This document shows positions 44,961 to 54,118 of a DNA stretch of 64,000 nt, piece by piece. Numbering within the stretch: position 1 is the stretch's first letter; every line of letters starts with the position of its first letter. The notes below the pieces were generated by a model, which was not told the origin of the DNA, did not search any database, and saw only the letters and a program-made list of their open reading frames with translations. Source of the stretch: Schumannella soli (lineage in GTDB: Bacteria; Actinomycetota; Actinomycetes; Actinomycetales; Microbacteriaceae); assembly GCF_006517435.1 (NCBI RefSeq), contig NZ_VHQG01000002.1, positions 636,727-700,726 of the forward strand. Direction: 5' to 3'. Both the position numbers and the translations under genes were made by a program.

Positions 44961-46541
44961 TCACCGCACGCGCAGGTCCTTGCGCAGGATCTTGCCGGCG
45001 GTCGACTTCGGCACCGCGTCGATGAACTCGACCTGGCGCACCTTCTTGTAGGGCGCGACGTGCTCGGCGACGAAGTCGATCACGGCCTGCTCCTCGAGCT
45101 CGGCGTCGGCGACCCGCACCACGAAGGCCTTCGGCACCTCGCCGTTCTCGTCGTCGGGCACGCCGATCACGGCGGCGTCGCTGATGAGCGGATGCGTCAG
45201 CAGCAGCGCCTCCAGCTCGGCGGGCGGCACCTGGTAGCCCTTGTACTTGATGAGCTCCTTGAGCCGGTCGACGATGTAGTACTCGCCCTCGGCGCCGATC
45301 TGCGCGATGTCGCCCGTGTGCAGGAAGCCGTCGGCGTCCACCGTCTGCGCGGTCGACTCCGCGTCGCCGAGGTAGCCGAGCATGATGTTCGGGCCGCGCA
45401 CCCAGAGCTCGCCCGAGCGGCTGCGCCCGCTGTCGACGTCGAGAGCGGTGATCTCCTCGCCGCTCTCGACGTCGATCAGGCGGCATTCGATGTTCGCGAT
45501 CGGGAAGCCGATCGAGCCGATCGGCAGATCGGGGCGGCTCGGCGGGATCACGTGGGTGACCGGGCTCGACTCGCTCATGCCGTAGCCCTGCTGCACGCGG
45601 GCGCCCGTCCGCGCCTGCACGGCTTCGCCGAGCGCCGTGTCGAAGGGCGCCGCCCCCGACATGAGCCCGCGCAGGCTGCCGAGGTCGTACTGGTCGACGA
45701 GCGGATGCTTCGCGAGCGCGACGCCGATCGGCGGGGCGATGAAGAGGAAGGTGAGCCGCTGGTTCTGGATCAGCTCGAGGAACTGCACGAGGTCGAAGCG
45801 CGGCATCGTGACGAGCGTCGAGCGACGCTGCAGAGCGAGGTCGAGCAGCACCGTCATCCCGTAGATGTGGAAGAACGGGAGCACAGCGAGGATGCGGTCG
45901 TCGGGCGCCATGTCGAGCACCGGCGCGCACTGCTGCACATTGGCGACGAGGTTGCGATGGCTGAGCATGACGCCCTTCGGCCGCCCGGTGGTGCCCGAGG
46001 AGTAGGGCATGACCGCGACGTGCGTCGCCGGGTCGAAGCGCACCTCGGGCGGCGGGGCGCCGAGCGTCAGCAGATCGCGCAGCGAGCGGAAGCCCTCCGC
46101 GCCGTCGAGCACGATGATGCGCGCGTCGGGGATGCCGACCTCGCGGGCGGCGTCGAGCGCGGCCGGCAGCAGCGGCGACACGGTGAACAGCATCCGCGCA
46201 CCGGAGTCGCGCAGCTGCTTGACGATCTCCTCGGCGGTGAAGAGCGCGTTGATCGTCGTCGCCGTGGCGCCCGAGCGGAGGATGCCGTGGAACACCGTGG
46301 CGAAGGCGGGCACGTTCGGGCTGTGCAGCGCGACCACGTCGCCGACGCCGATCCGCTCGGCGGCGAGCGCTCCCGACAGGGCGAGCACCTGGCCGATCAG
46401 CTGACGGTAGGTCGTCTCGGCGCCGCTCGGGCCGTCGACCAGCGCGACGCGGTCGAGGTCGGCTTCGTCGATCTCCGCGAAGAGGTAGTCGAAGAGGCTG
46501 ACCTCGGGGATCGTCTCGTCGGGGAACTGGCTGCGGAACAT
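44961..46541 (-). CDS. AMP-dependent acyl-CoA synthetase, 4-coumarate-CoA-ligase-like
   Basis: A 526-residue ANL-superfamily ligase. The AMP-binding loop YSSGTTGRPKGVMLSH, A5 QGYGMSESSPV, A7 GELWVRGPNIMLGY-type and the catalytic Lys motif PKSTAGKILRKDL at the C-terminus are present. The similarity is to 4CL/long-chain fatty acid ligases; substrate not certain. ATG 46541 has AAGGAGA 5 bases upstream. The reading frame continues open upstream for another 1.7 kb but that part is antisense-like shadow of the MFS gene. Confidence 0.9.
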   Translation of the reverse strand: MFRSQFPDETIPEVSLFDYLFAEIDEADLDRVALVDGPSGAETTYRQLIGQVLALSGALAAERIGVGDVVALHSPNVPAFATVFHGILRSGATATTINALFTAEEIVKQLRDSGARMLFTVSPLLPAALDAAREVGIPDARIIVLDGAEGFRSLRDLLTLGAPPPEVRFDPATHVAVMPYSSGTTGRPKGVMLSHRNLVANVQQCAPVLDMAPDDRILAVLPFFHIYGMTVLLDLALQRRSTLVTMPRFDLVQFLELIQNQRLTFLFIAPPIGVALAKHPLVDQYDLGSLRGLMSGAAPFDTALGEAVQARTGARVQQGYGMSESSPVTHVIPPSRPDLPIGSIGFPIANIECRLIDVESGEEITALDVDSGRSRSGELWVRGPNIMLGYLGDAESTAQTVDADGFLHTGDIAQIGAEGEYYIVDRLKELIKYKGYQVPPAELEALLLTHPLISDAAVIGVPDDENGEVPKAFVVRVADAELEEQAVIDFVAEHVAPYKKVRQVEFIDAVPKSTAGKILRKDLRVR

Positions 46542-46633
46542 GCGCTCTCCTTCGAACACCTGTCGTGGGCTGCTGTCTCGATCCTCGCCGCCGTCGCACG
46601 TCGCGACAAGATCCGCTGCGATCGTCGGGGGAA

Positions 46634-48157
46634 TCAGACAGCGGGGGCGTGCGGCTCGGGCGGAGCGACGATGGGTTCGGCAGCGGCGTCGCCGTCGGGA
46701 TCCGACCCGGGCTCGCTGTCGGAGAACGCCGAGCGCGGCACGAGCAGCAGCGCGCCGAAGGCGGCGAGCGCGCCCGCACCGCAGACGATCCACACGGTCA
46801 GGTAGCCGCCGAGCGAAGCGGCGCTCATACCGGCGCCGGTCACGAGCACGACGCCGAAGACGCTCGAGGCGAAGCTGCCGCCGATCGTCTTGGTCGTGTT
46901 CGTGAGGCCGGTCGCGACGCCCGTCTGCCCGCGCGGCGCCGCGGCGGCCGCGGCCGACGGGAGCGCGGCGACGAGGGCGCCGCTGCCGAGTCCGGCGATG
47001 ACCATATTGGTGAGCACCTCGGCGAGGGTGAGATGGAACGGCACGAAGAGCAGGTAGCCGAGCGCGACGAGCAGCGCGGCGATGAGCAGCATCGTGCGCG
47101 GACGGATGACGCGCGACAGCGCCGCGAACACGCTCGCGCCGACGATGAGCGCCACGAGGTAGATGCCGATCACGATCGAGCGGTCGCCGGCATCCAGCCC
47201 CAGCCCGTAGCCGTTGGCCGGATCGGTGCCCGCGTAGGTCGATAGCGGCACCTGCGCGCCGAGCACGCTGATGCCGAACAGGCCGGCGGTGAGCTGGATG
47301 GGCCACATCGACCGCCGCCCGAGCGTGCGCAGATCGATCGCGGGGTCCGGGTGCTTGAGCTCGAGCCGCCCCCACGGCACGAGCAGCAGCACGCCGGCGG
47401 CGATGCACGCCCAGACCCACCAGGCTCCCGGGCCGTTCAGGCGAAGGAAGGTGAGCCCGCTCGTGACGAGCACGAGGCTCAGGGCGAGCAGCGCGAAGCC
47501 GCCGCCGTCGAGGCGTCGGCCGGCCAGCGGCTCCGACTCGGGCACGCCGAACAGCACCGCGAAGAAGACGAGCGAGACCACGATCGCCGGGGCGCCGAGC
47601 GTCGGCGGCACCTGCTCGCCGAGTGCGGCGAACAGGCGACCGCCGCCGAGGGCGCCCGCGATCGCGCCCACCTCGAGGGCGACGACGAGAAGGCCGGCCG
47701 AGCGGCGGGTGGCGGCCGCGGCGGTTCCCGTGCGGCGCCCGCGGTCGAAGATCAGCGCGACCTCGAGCGGCAGCCAGACGGCGGCGACGCCCTGCAGCGA
47801 CCAGGCGATGAGGAAGGTCGTGAAGTCCTGTGCGAGAACGAGCGCCCACGAGGCCAGCGCCGTGACCGCGATCGAGATCAGCAGCATCCGCTTGTGGCCG
47901 AGCATGTCGCCGAGCTTCGCCAGCAGCGGCACGGTCGCCGCCGAGAGCAGAAGCTGACCCGCTTCGAACCAGTTGAAGTCGGCGTCGTGGATGCCGAGGT
48001 GCGTCACGATGTCGCTGATCAGGGGCACGTAGTAGCCCTGCAGTATGCCGCTGGCCAGCTCGACGAGGAACAGGAAGCCGACGAGCGAGAGCGTGATCGA
48101 GCCGGGACGCCGACGCGGAGTCGCGGTCGGGAGGCCGGTGCTGCGTGGCGTCGTCAT
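46634..48157 (-). CDS. MFS transporter
   Basis: A 507-residue permease with about 14 hydrophobic segments and the motif-A loop KLGDMLGHKRMLLI after helix 2; STYAGTDPANGYGLGLDAGD lies in a long extracytoplasmic loop. It looks like a DHA2-type exporter with an acidic C-terminal tail (SDSEPGSDPDGD). TAGCAT at 48164-48169 ends 6 bases before the ATG. It lies 92 bp upstream of the acyl-CoA ligase gene on the same strand, so a linked substrate is possible. Confidence 0.87.
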   Translation of the reverse strand: MTTPRSTGLPTATPRRRPGSITLSLVGFLFLVELASGILQGYYVPLISDIVTHLGIHDADFNWFEAGQLLLSAATVPLLAKLGDMLGHKRMLLISIAVTALASWALVLAQDFTTFLIAWSLQGVAAVWLPLEVALIFDRGRRTGTAAAATRRSAGLLVVALEVGAIAGALGGGRLFAALGEQVPPTLGAPAIVVSLVFFAVLFGVPESEPLAGRRLDGGGFALLALSLVLVTSGLTFLRLNGPGAWWVWACIAAGVLLLVPWGRLELKHPDPAIDLRTLGRRSMWPIQLTAGLFGISVLGAQVPLSTYAGTDPANGYGLGLDAGDRSIVIGIYLVALIVGASVFAALSRVIRPRTMLLIAALLVALGYLLFVPFHLTLAEVLTNMVIAGLGSGALVAALPSAAAAAAPRGQTGVATGLTNTTKTIGGSFASSVFGVVLVTGAGMSAASLGGYLTVWIVCGAGALAAFGALLLVPRSAFSDSEPGSDPDGDAAAEPIVAPPEPHAPAV

Positions 48158-48255
48158 GCACGGATGCTAGAGCGATCCTCGTGTCGACGTCGCGGGCCGC
48201 GCCGATAGCCTGGCTGTGTCGATCGCGCACGGCGGCGGCGCGGAAAGGGGCCGGT

Positions 48256-48987
48256 GTGAGCATCCATCTCGTGGGCGGAGGCTGGCGCGACGCCGGCGAC
48301 CCGGAGGTCTACGGCCGCTTCATCGCCGAGGCCTCGGTGCGCGCGGCCGGCAGCTCGCGCATGGTGCCGCGCATCGGCGTCGTGGTGATCGCCGAGGAGG
48401 ACGCCGACGAGGGCGAGCTGCGGCGCAGTTATCGGACCGCCCTCGAGGCGGTCGCGCCGTGCGACCCGGTCGTGACGGTCGTCGCCGAGGGCGAGCAGAT
48501 CGCGAGCTCGGTGCTCAGCGACATCGACGCGCTCTTCGTCGGCGGAGGGCTCACGCCGGCCTACCACCACGCTCTCGAACCGCTCTACGACGAGGTGCGC
48601 CTGCTCGTCGCCGACGGCCTGCCCTACCTCGGCTTCTCGGCCGGCGCGATGATCGCCGCCGAGCACGCGCTGATCGGCGGCTGGCAGATCGACGGCATCG
48701 CCGTCTGCCCCGCCGACACGGCCGAAGACCTCGAGGAGGTCACGGTCGTCTCCGGGCTCGGCCTCGTCGATCTCGCGATCGACGTGCACGCGGCGCAGTG
48801 GGGCACGCTCTCGCGTCTCGTCGCCGCGACGCAGGCCGGCCTCGTTCCCGGCGGGGTCGCGATCGACGAGGGAACGGTGCTGATCGTGGGCGACGAGTCG
48901 CTCGCCGTCGCCGGCTCGGGCAACGTCTGGCAGATCGTCGAGACGGATGACGGCGTGGCGGTGGCGACGCTCGGGGGAGGCGAGTGA
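48256..48987 (+). CDS. Peptidase S51 family protein (peptidase E / cyanophycinase-like)
   Basis: A 243-residue class-I-glutamine-amidotransferase-like hydrolase with the nucleophile elbow [11 protein letters not shown] (Ser128), the preceding [13 protein letters not shown] and the later acidic and His residues in [13 protein letters not shown]. The family includes Asp-specific dipeptidase PepE and cyanophycinase; the true substrate is unknown. GTG 48256 follows a weak AAGGGG. It overlaps ung by GTGA. Confidence 0.8.
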   Translation: MSIHLVGGGWRDAGDPEVYGRFIAEASVRAAGSSRMVPRIGVVVIAEEDADEGELRRSYRTALEAVAPCDPVVTVVAEGEQIASSVLSDIDALFVGGGLTPAYHHALEPLYDEVRLLVADGLPYLGFSAGAMIAAEHALIGGWQIDGIAVCPADTAEDLEEVTVVSGLGLVDLAIDVHAAQWGTLSRLVAATQAGLVPGGVAIDEGTVLIVGDESLAVAGSGNVWQIVETDDGVAVATLGGGE

Positions 48988-49682
48988 GCGCCGACGCGAC
49001 GCCCGCCCCGAAGCCGCTGGCCGAGCTCGTCGCCCCGGACTGGGCCGCGGCGCTCGCGCCGGTGGAGCCCCGCGTGCGCGAGCTCGGCGATTTCCTGCGG
49101 GCCGAGACCGCGGCGGGGCATCGCTACCTGCCGGCCGGCGACGCCGTGTTGCGGGCGTTCACGCGCCCGCTCGCCGACGTGCGGGTTCTGATCGTCGGGC
49201 AGGACCCGTATCCGACGCCCGGGCATCCCATCGGGCTCTCCTTCGCGGTCGACCGGCACGTGCGACCGGTGCCGCGCAGCCTCGGCAACATCTACCGCGA
49301 GCTGCGCGACGACCTCGGGGTCGCGACCCCCGAGCACGGCGACCTGACCGCCTGGGCCGACCAGGGCGTGCTGCTGCTCAACCGGGTGCTCACCGTGCGC
49401 GCCGGCTCGGCCGCCTCGCACCGCGGCAAGGGCTGGGAGGCCGTCACCGAGCGCGCCATCCAGTCGCTCGTCGAGCGCGGCGGCCCGCTGGTCGCGATCC
49501 TCTGGGGACGCGACGCGGGAACTCTGCGGCCGCTGCTCGGCGACATCCCGATCATCGCCTCGCCGCATCCCAGCCCGCTCTCGGCCTCGAACGGGTTCTT
49601 CGGCTCGAAGCCCTTCAGCCGGGCGAACGCGGCGCTCGAGTCGCTCGGCGCGGCGCCGGTCGACTGGCGCATCCCCGACTGA
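48984..49682 (+). CDS. ung: Uracil-DNA glycosylase
   Basis: A 232-residue family 1 UDG removing uracil from DNA in base excision repair. Motif [17 protein letters not shown] has the catalytic Asp (Asp74) and motif [19 protein letters not shown] has the catalytic His. Length and motifs are normal. Translation is coupled to the S51 gene by a GTGA overlap. Confidence 0.96.
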   Translation: MSADATPAPKPLAELVAPDWAAALAPVEPRVRELGDFLRAETAAGHRYLPAGDAVLRAFTRPLADVRVLIVGQDPYPTPGHPIGLSFAVDRHVRPVPRSLGNIYRELRDDLGVATPEHGDLTAWADQGVLLLNRVLTVRAGSAASHRGKGWEAVTERAIQSLVERGGPLVAILWGRDAGTLRPLLGDIPIIASPHPSPLSASNGFFGSKPFSRANAALESLGAAPVDWRIPD

Positions 49683-49755
49683 TCGCGCGCGCCCCGACAC
49701 GACGACGAAACACGCGTGAGACCCACGCGAGACCGCGCCGTGTCAGGGTGGGAGC

Positions 49756-50370
49756 GTGCACCGCGTGGGGCGGAGCGGAATCGGAGGAGCCGTGCTCGAA
49801 GAGGAGTACAACCCGCGCCGACAGCTGCCGCGCCACCTGCGGCCCGAGCCCGCGGCCGAGCCGGAGTTCTCCTACGAGCTGCGCGCGGCCGAGCCGGGTG
49901 ACGTGCCCGACATGCTCGAGATCTACAACCACTACGTCGCCAACACGACGGTCACCTTCGACGAGGACCCGCTGACCCTCAAGGAGATGCGGTCGAAGCT
50001 CTCTGCGGTGCGCAAGCTCGGCTACCCCTGGATCGCCGCCGTCACGCCGTCCGGCCAGCTGATCGGCTACGCCTACGTCTTCCCGTGGAAGCCGAAGGCC
50101 GCCTACCGCTTCACGGTCGAGAACTCGATCTACCTGCGGCCGGCCTCCACCGGCAAGGGACTCGGCAAGGCCCTGCTCGCCGCGCTGATCGCCGAGTCGA
50201 AGGCGGCTGGGATCAAGGAGATCATCGCCGTGATCGCAGACCGGGGAGCCGAGGCGTCGATCGCGATGCACGAGAAGCAGGGCTTCAAGCAGACCGGTCA
50301 CATGGGCAAGGTCGGCTTCAAGTTCGGCCGCTGGCTCGGGACCGTGCTGCTGCAGAAGTCGCTCAAGTAG
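49756..50370 (+). CDS. GNAT acetyltransferase, phosphinothricin-acetyltransferase-like
   Basis: A 204-residue N-acetyltransferase. The core from about residue 38 has the PAT/Bar pattern LRAAEPGDVPDMLEIYNHYV, VTFDEDPLT, GYAYVFPWKPKAAYRFTVENSIYL, the acetyl-CoA loop GKGLGKALLAAL and NxxAxxMHEKQGFKQTGHM. An amine acceptor such as methionine sulfoximine or a related amino acid analogue is possible but not shown. The start may be GTG 49756 or GTG 49792. It ends at a long perfect terminator. Confidence 0.85.
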   Translation: MHRVGRSGIGGAVLEEEYNPRRQLPRHLRPEPAAEPEFSYELRAAEPGDVPDMLEIYNHYVANTTVTFDEDPLTLKEMRSKLSAVRKLGYPWIAAVTPSGQLIGYAYVFPWKPKAAYRFTVENSIYLRPASTGKGLGKALLAALIAESKAAGIKEIIAVIADRGAEASIAMHEKQGFKQTGHMGKVGFKFGRWLGTVLLQKSLK

Positions 50371-50371
50371 A

Positions 50372-50412
50372 CGACGAGGCCCGCATCCGATCAGCGGATG
50401 CGGGCCTCGTCG
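50372..50412. terminator. Perfect 18-bp terminator hairpin
   Basis: Arms CGACGAGGCCCGCATCCG (50372-50389) and its exact complement (50395-50412) enclose ATCAG. It lies between convergent GNAT and ABC permease genes and can serve both. Confidence 0.92.
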
Positions 50413-50427
50413 TGCGGGTGCGCGGCG

Positions 50428-51210
50428 TCAGCCCCGCGGTGTCGCCCGGCGCAGCAGCGCCCAGCCGGCGACGCCCATGACCGCCGTGAGCAGCAGGCTC
50501 CACAGCGCGATGCCGACGTAGCCGGTCGTGTTGACCCAGCCCCAGAAGGCATCCCAGCTGCGCGTGATCGTGACCAGGAACGCCGCGCCGACGCCGAGCA
50601 GGGCGAGCACCAGGAACAGCAGGGTCAGCCCCATCGCCTTCCAGCGCACGAACACCGCGGCGAACACGGTTCCGGCGAAGAAGAAGAACAGGAAGGCGCA
50701 GAGCACGACCACGAAGCGCGTCGCCACCGCGTCGCCGTAGTAGACCGAGGTGAACATGCGCACCCCGAGGCCCCAGCCGTTCGTCGCATCCTCGATCGCG
50801 CCCATGACCGCGAAGAACACGGTGAAGGCGAGTGACAGCAGCACGAAGGTCAGGGCCGAGCCGAGGTAGTAGTCGCGACGGGTGACGCCGAGGCCGAGCG
50901 CGTAGGTGAAGGTCGCGTTCATCGCCTGGATCGCGACGACCAACATGTAGACGAAGATGTAGAACCCGGCCCCGCTGTACTGGAAGCCGGTCGACACCTT
51001 CTCGACCGTCGTGGAGTCGCCGGCGTTGATCAGGATCATGCCGGCGATCGCCATCATGACGACGAAGACGACGGCGAGCACCGACAGCGGGATGACGACG
51101 ATCGTGGCCGGGTTGGCCAGGTGCAGCCGCACGACGTTGCCGAGCCGGCGGCCGAGCGACGGCGCGGCGGGCAGCGGGGTCGCGGGCAGGTGGAGGGTGT
51201 CGGCGGTCAT
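50428..51210 (-). CDS. ABC transporter permease of the GntR-linked operon
   Basis: A 260-residue membrane protein with six hydrophobic segments and no recognisable catalytic motif. Its layout, size and place as the last gene after a GntR regulator and an ABC ATPase match YtrCD/YhcG-type export permeases of Gram-positive bacteria, which respond to cell-wall stress or peptides. It overlaps the ATPase gene by ATGA. Substrate unknown. Confidence 0.78.
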   Translation of the reverse strand: MTADTLHLPATPLPAAPSLGRRLGNVVRLHLANPATIVVIPLSVLAVVFVVMMAIAGMILINAGDSTTVEKVSTGFQYSGAGFYIFVYMLVVAIQAMNATFTYALGLGVTRRDYYLGSALTFVLLSLAFTVFFAVMGAIEDATNGWGLGVRMFTSVYYGDAVATRFVVVLCAFLFFFFAGTVFAAVFVRWKAMGLTLLFLVLALLGVGAAFLVTITRSWDAFWGWVNTTGYVGIALWSLLLTAVMGVAGWALLRRATPRG

Positions 51211-52097
51211 GCGCTCTTCTCGAATTCCGTGTCGGTGGTGCCGGTGAGCCGCACGACGAGCTGCTGCAGCGAGACGGGCGCGAGCTCGAGGCCCGCGGCC
51301 GTGGCGGCGCGGCGTTCGTCGGGGGAGAGGCCGGCGACGGTGACCGAGGCGAGGCCGCCGATCCCCTCGCGGCCGAGCACCTCGCGGGCGCCCACGAAGG
51401 CGTCGACGTCGGCGCGGCGGCCGACGACCGTCGTGGCGGAGCCGCGCAGCGCGTCGGCCTCCTCGTCGACGACGATGCGTCCCTCGTCGATCACGATGAC
51501 GTGCTCGAGCAGCTGGGCGACCTCGTCGATCAGGTGCGTGGAGAGCACGATCGTGCGCGGGTTCTCGCTGTAGTCCTCGAGCAGCCGGTCGTAGAACAGC
51601 TGGCGTGCGACCGCATCCAGGCCCAGGTAGGGCTCGTCGAAGAAGGTCAGCGGCGCGCGCCCGGCGAGGCCGATGACGACGCCGACCGCGCTGAGCTGGC
51701 CGCGCGAGAGCTTCTTGATGCGGCGCTTGAGCGGCAGCCGGAAGTCGGCGACCAGGCGGTCGGCGAAGGCCTGGTCCCAGTGCGGCAGGAACCGCGGCGC
51801 CGTGCCGAGCACATGACGCACCTGGAAGTCCTCGGGGTAGCGCTGGCTCTCGCGGATGAACGAGACCTGCGACAGCACGGCGGCGTTCTCGACCGGGTCC
51901 TGTCCGAACACCTGGATCTCGCCGCGGGTGGCGAACTCCTGACCCGTGAGCAGCGACATGAGCGTCGTCTTGCCGGCGCCGTTGCGCCCGAGCAGGCCGT
52001 GGATGCGGTTCTCTTCGAGCTCGATCGTCACGTCGTCGACGGCGGTGAGCTCCTTGTACTCGCGGGTCAGCCCGCGGGTGCGCACGACGGCGGTCAT
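51207..52097 (-). CDS. ABC transporter ATP-binding protein
   Basis: A 296-residue ATPase with Walker A GRNGAGKTT (37-45), signature LSRGQLSAVG in place of LSGGQ (fourth residue Gly and Gln kept), Walker B LTFFDEP and the D-loop LGLD; STH supplies the switch His. It resembles the YtrB/CcmA-like group linked to GntR/YtrA regulators. The start codon overlaps the regulator stop by ATGA, and its stop overlaps the permease gene. Confidence 0.9.
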   Translation of the reverse strand: MTAVVRTRGLTREYKELTAVDDVTIELEENRIHGLLGRNGAGKTTLMSLLTGQEFATRGEIQVFGQDPVENAAVLSQVSFIRESQRYPEDFQVRHVLGTAPRFLPHWDQAFADRLVADFRLPLKRRIKKLSRGQLSAVGVVIGLAGRAPLTFFDEPYLGLDAVARQLFYDRLLEDYSENPRTIVLSTHLIDEVAQLLEHVIVIDEGRIVVDEEADALRGSATTVVGRRADVDAFVGAREVLGREGIGGLASVTVAGLSPDERRAATAAGLELAPVSLQQLVVRLTGTTDTEFEKSA

Positions 52098-52450
52098 CGC
52101 GTGCTCCTCTCGGTGATCATGGCGCTGAGCTGCTCGGGGGTGATGTCGAGCTTGGCGGCCTCGGCGAGCAGGGGGGCGACGAACTGCTCCGCGAAGGCGG
52201 TGCGGCGGTCGTCGATCAGCCGGGCGCGGGCGCCCTCGGCGACGAACATCCCGATTCCTCTCTTCTTGTAGAGCACGCCGGCGTCGACGAGGAGGTTGAC
52301 GCCCTTGCCGGCGGTGGCGGGGTTGATGCGGTGGAAGGCGGCGAACTCGTTCGTGGAGGGGACCTGCGTCTCCTCGGCGAGCTCGCCCGCGATGATGTCG
52401 TTCTCGATCTGCTCCGCGATCTGCAGGAAGATCGGCCGCGAGTCATCCAC
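52094..52450 (-). CDS. GntR/YtrA-family transcriptional regulator
   Basis: A 118-residue regulator with an N-terminal winged helix (IFLQIAEQIENDIIAGELAEETQVPSTNEFAAFHRINPATAGKGVNLL) and only a short C-terminal dimerisation part, as in YtrA. It probably represses its own ABC operon. GTG start at 52450. A palindrome suited as operator lies 59 bases upstream. Confidence 0.88.
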   Translation of the reverse strand: MDDSRPIFLQIAEQIENDIIAGELAEETQVPSTNEFAAFHRINPATAGKGVNLLVDAGVLYKKRGIGMFVAEGARARLIDDRRTAFAEQFVAPLLAEAAKLDITPEQLSAMITERSTR

Positions 52451-52508
52451 GGTGGCTCTCGTTCCGTCCGGGAACCGTGCAGCGTCGCGCGATGCGGCTG
52501 GTTGGTTC

Positions 52509-52526
52509 GTTAGTCATGTAACTAAC
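52509..52526 (-). promoter_or_regulatory. Putative GntR/YtrA operator
   Basis: GTTAGT-CATGTA-ACTAAC is an inverted repeat of hexamers with a six-base spacer, placed in a short AT-rich patch just upstream of the GntR operon; flanks (GGTT / AACC) extend the symmetry. Position and form fit an autoregulatory GntR site, but the amidase gene on the other strand is also near. Confidence 0.6.
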
Positions 52527-52606
52527 CAATCAGGTTGGCGGCGATCCGTCAACCCTCCGCGTCCGACGATCTGCGCACACCGCGCCCGCCGACCTAGGCT
52601 CGGAGC

Positions 52607-54025
52607 GTGTTCGAGCTGCATCACCTCAGCGCCGTCGACCAGCTCGACTGGCTGCGCCGCGGCGAGATCTCGCCCCGCGAGCTCGTCGACCACTACCTCG
52701 CCCGCATCGAGCGGCTGGATGGCGACCTCGGCGCCTTCGTGACCCTCACGCCGGAGCGGGCCCGCGCGCAGGCGGAGGCGCTGGCCGCATCCCCGGGTCG
52801 TGCCGCCGCGCTCTGGGGCGTCCCGCTGGCCGACAAGGACCTCACCGCCCGGGCCGGCGTGCCGACCGGATACGGATCGCGCGCCTTCGCCGGCTACGTG
52901 CCCGAGACGAGCGACGAGCTCGCCGACGCCCTGGACGCGACCGGCGGCATCAGTCTCGGCAAGACCAACGCGCCCGAGTTCGGCATGCCGAGCTACACCG
53001 AGTCGCTCGTCGCCCCGCCTGCCCGCACGCCGTGGGACACCTCGCGCGGCGCCGGCGGCTCCAGCGGGGGAGCGGCCGTCGCGGTGTCGGCCGGACTGCT
53101 GCCCGTCGCCCCCGGCACCGACGGCGGCGGCAGCGTGCGCATCCCGGCGGCCGCCACCGGGCTCGTGGGGCTCAAGCCCTCACGCGGACGCGTGCCCGCC
53201 GGAACCGGGCTCGACGGACTCGGCGGGCTCGTCGTGCCCGGCCCGCTCGCCCGCAGCGTCGCCGATGCGGCCCTGCTGCTCGACGCTTTCGTGGACGCCG
53301 GCCCCTACGACCACGCCACCCGCGCCCCGAGCTGGGACGGCGGCGCCTTCCTCAACGCCGCCGTGCGCGGCGAGGGTCGCTTCCAGCTCGGCGTGACCCG
53401 CTGGTCGCCGTGGTCGGACGAGTACGAGATCGCCCCGCATCCCGAGAGCGATGACGCCCTCGCCGCGGCGCTGCGGGAGCTGGATGCGCTGGGTCACGGT
53501 ATCGAGGATCTGCCCGACCCCGGCGCCGAGCCCGGCTATGCCGAGGCGTTCCGGACCGTCTGGCAGTCGGGTGCCGCCGGCATCCCCGTCGAGGGCGAGC
53601 GCCTCGAGCTGCTCGAGCCGCTGACGCGCTGGCTGATCGACGAGGGGCGCAAGCTGACCGCGGTCGACCTCGGCAGGGCGATCTCCTGGCTGCGCGACTT
53701 CGAGCGCCGCACGATCCGCGCGTTCGCCGGCTACGACGCGATCATCACGCCGACGCTCGCGATGACGCCGCGCCCCATCGGCTGGTACGACCACGACGAT
53801 CCGGAGCGCAACTTCGCCCAGCAGTGCGCCTACACGCCGTGGACGAGCTTCGTGAACGTCGTCGGCCTGCCCGCGATCACCCTGCCGGTGCACCAGACGG
53901 CGGAGGGGCTGCCGATGGGCGCGCAGCTGATCGGGCGGCCCGGCCGCGAGGACGTGCTGCTCGCAATCGGCGCCCAGCTGGAGCGACGACTGCACTGGGA
54001 GCGTCGGCACCCGCCGCAGTGGTGA
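52607..54025 (+). CDS. Amidase (amidase-signature family)
   Basis: A 472-residue Ser-cisSer-Lys hydrolase. Catalytic Lys77 is in WGVPLADKDLT, the cis-Ser is in RGAGGSSGGAAVA (150-155) and the nucleophile Ser176 in GTDGGGSVRIPA. The family hydrolyses amides from small nitrile-derived amides to peptide amides; GatA is unlikely because no gatC/B are near. GTG start with TAGGCT at 52595-52600 ending 6 bases upstream. Confidence 0.92.
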   Translation: MFELHHLSAVDQLDWLRRGEISPRELVDHYLARIERLDGDLGAFVTLTPERARAQAEALAASPGRAAALWGVPLADKDLTARAGVPTGYGSRAFAGYVPETSDELADALDATGGISLGKTNAPEFGMPSYTESLVAPPARTPWDTSRGAGGSSGGAAVAVSAGLLPVAPGTDGGGSVRIPAAATGLVGLKPSRGRVPAGTGLDGLGGLVVPGPLARSVADAALLLDAFVDAGPYDHATRAPSWDGGAFLNAAVRGEGRFQLGVTRWSPWSDEYEIAPHPESDDALAAALRELDALGHGIEDLPDPGAEPGYAEAFRTVWQSGAAGIPVEGERLELLEPLTRWLIDEGRKLTAVDLGRAISWLRDFERRTIRAFAGYDAIITPTLAMTPRPIGWYDHDDPERNFAQQCAYTPWTSFVNVVGLPAITLPVHQTAEGLPMGAQLIGRPGREDVLLAIGAQLERRLHWERRHPPQW

Positions 54026-54027
54026 GA

Positions 54028-54042
54028 GTCCGCGCTGCGGAC
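54028..54042 (+). terminator. Weak hairpin after amidase
   Basis: GTCCGC-GCT-GCGGAC directly after the amidase stop is a 6-bp hairpin without a T tract. A terminator role is only possible. Confidence 0.35.
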
Positions 54043-54092
54043 CGGGATCTTCGTCGGGCGATCTCCCAGCCGGCACCAGGATGCGCATGAGG

Positions 54093-54111
54093 TTAGGTAA
54101 GCCTATACTTG
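54093..54111 (+). promoter_or_regulatory. IdeR/DtxR-like iron box overlapping a -10 element
   Basis: TTAGGTAAGCCTATACTTG matches 14 of 19 positions of the DtxR/IdeR consensus TTAGGTTAGCCTAACCTAA, with the left half and centre intact. The -10 box TATACT (54104-54109) lies inside it, 9 bases before the ATG of the SIP-domain gene. Bound Fe(II)-repressor would block the promoter. Confidence 0.75.
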
Positions 54112-54118
54112 CTGCATC

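Noticed and set aside
46542..48263. Upstream open extension of the acyl-CoA ligase frame to 1100 codons
   Set aside because: The extension is Arg/Ala/Pro-rich shadow of the MFS gene on the same strand; the ligase has a good AAGGAGA and ATG at 46541 and a normal length from there.
48216..48950. GTG-started leaderless frame after TAGCCT before the S51 peptidase
   Set aside because: It is an Arg-rich frame-shifted shadow of the peptidase gene; the peptidase start at 48256 gives the correct N-terminus.
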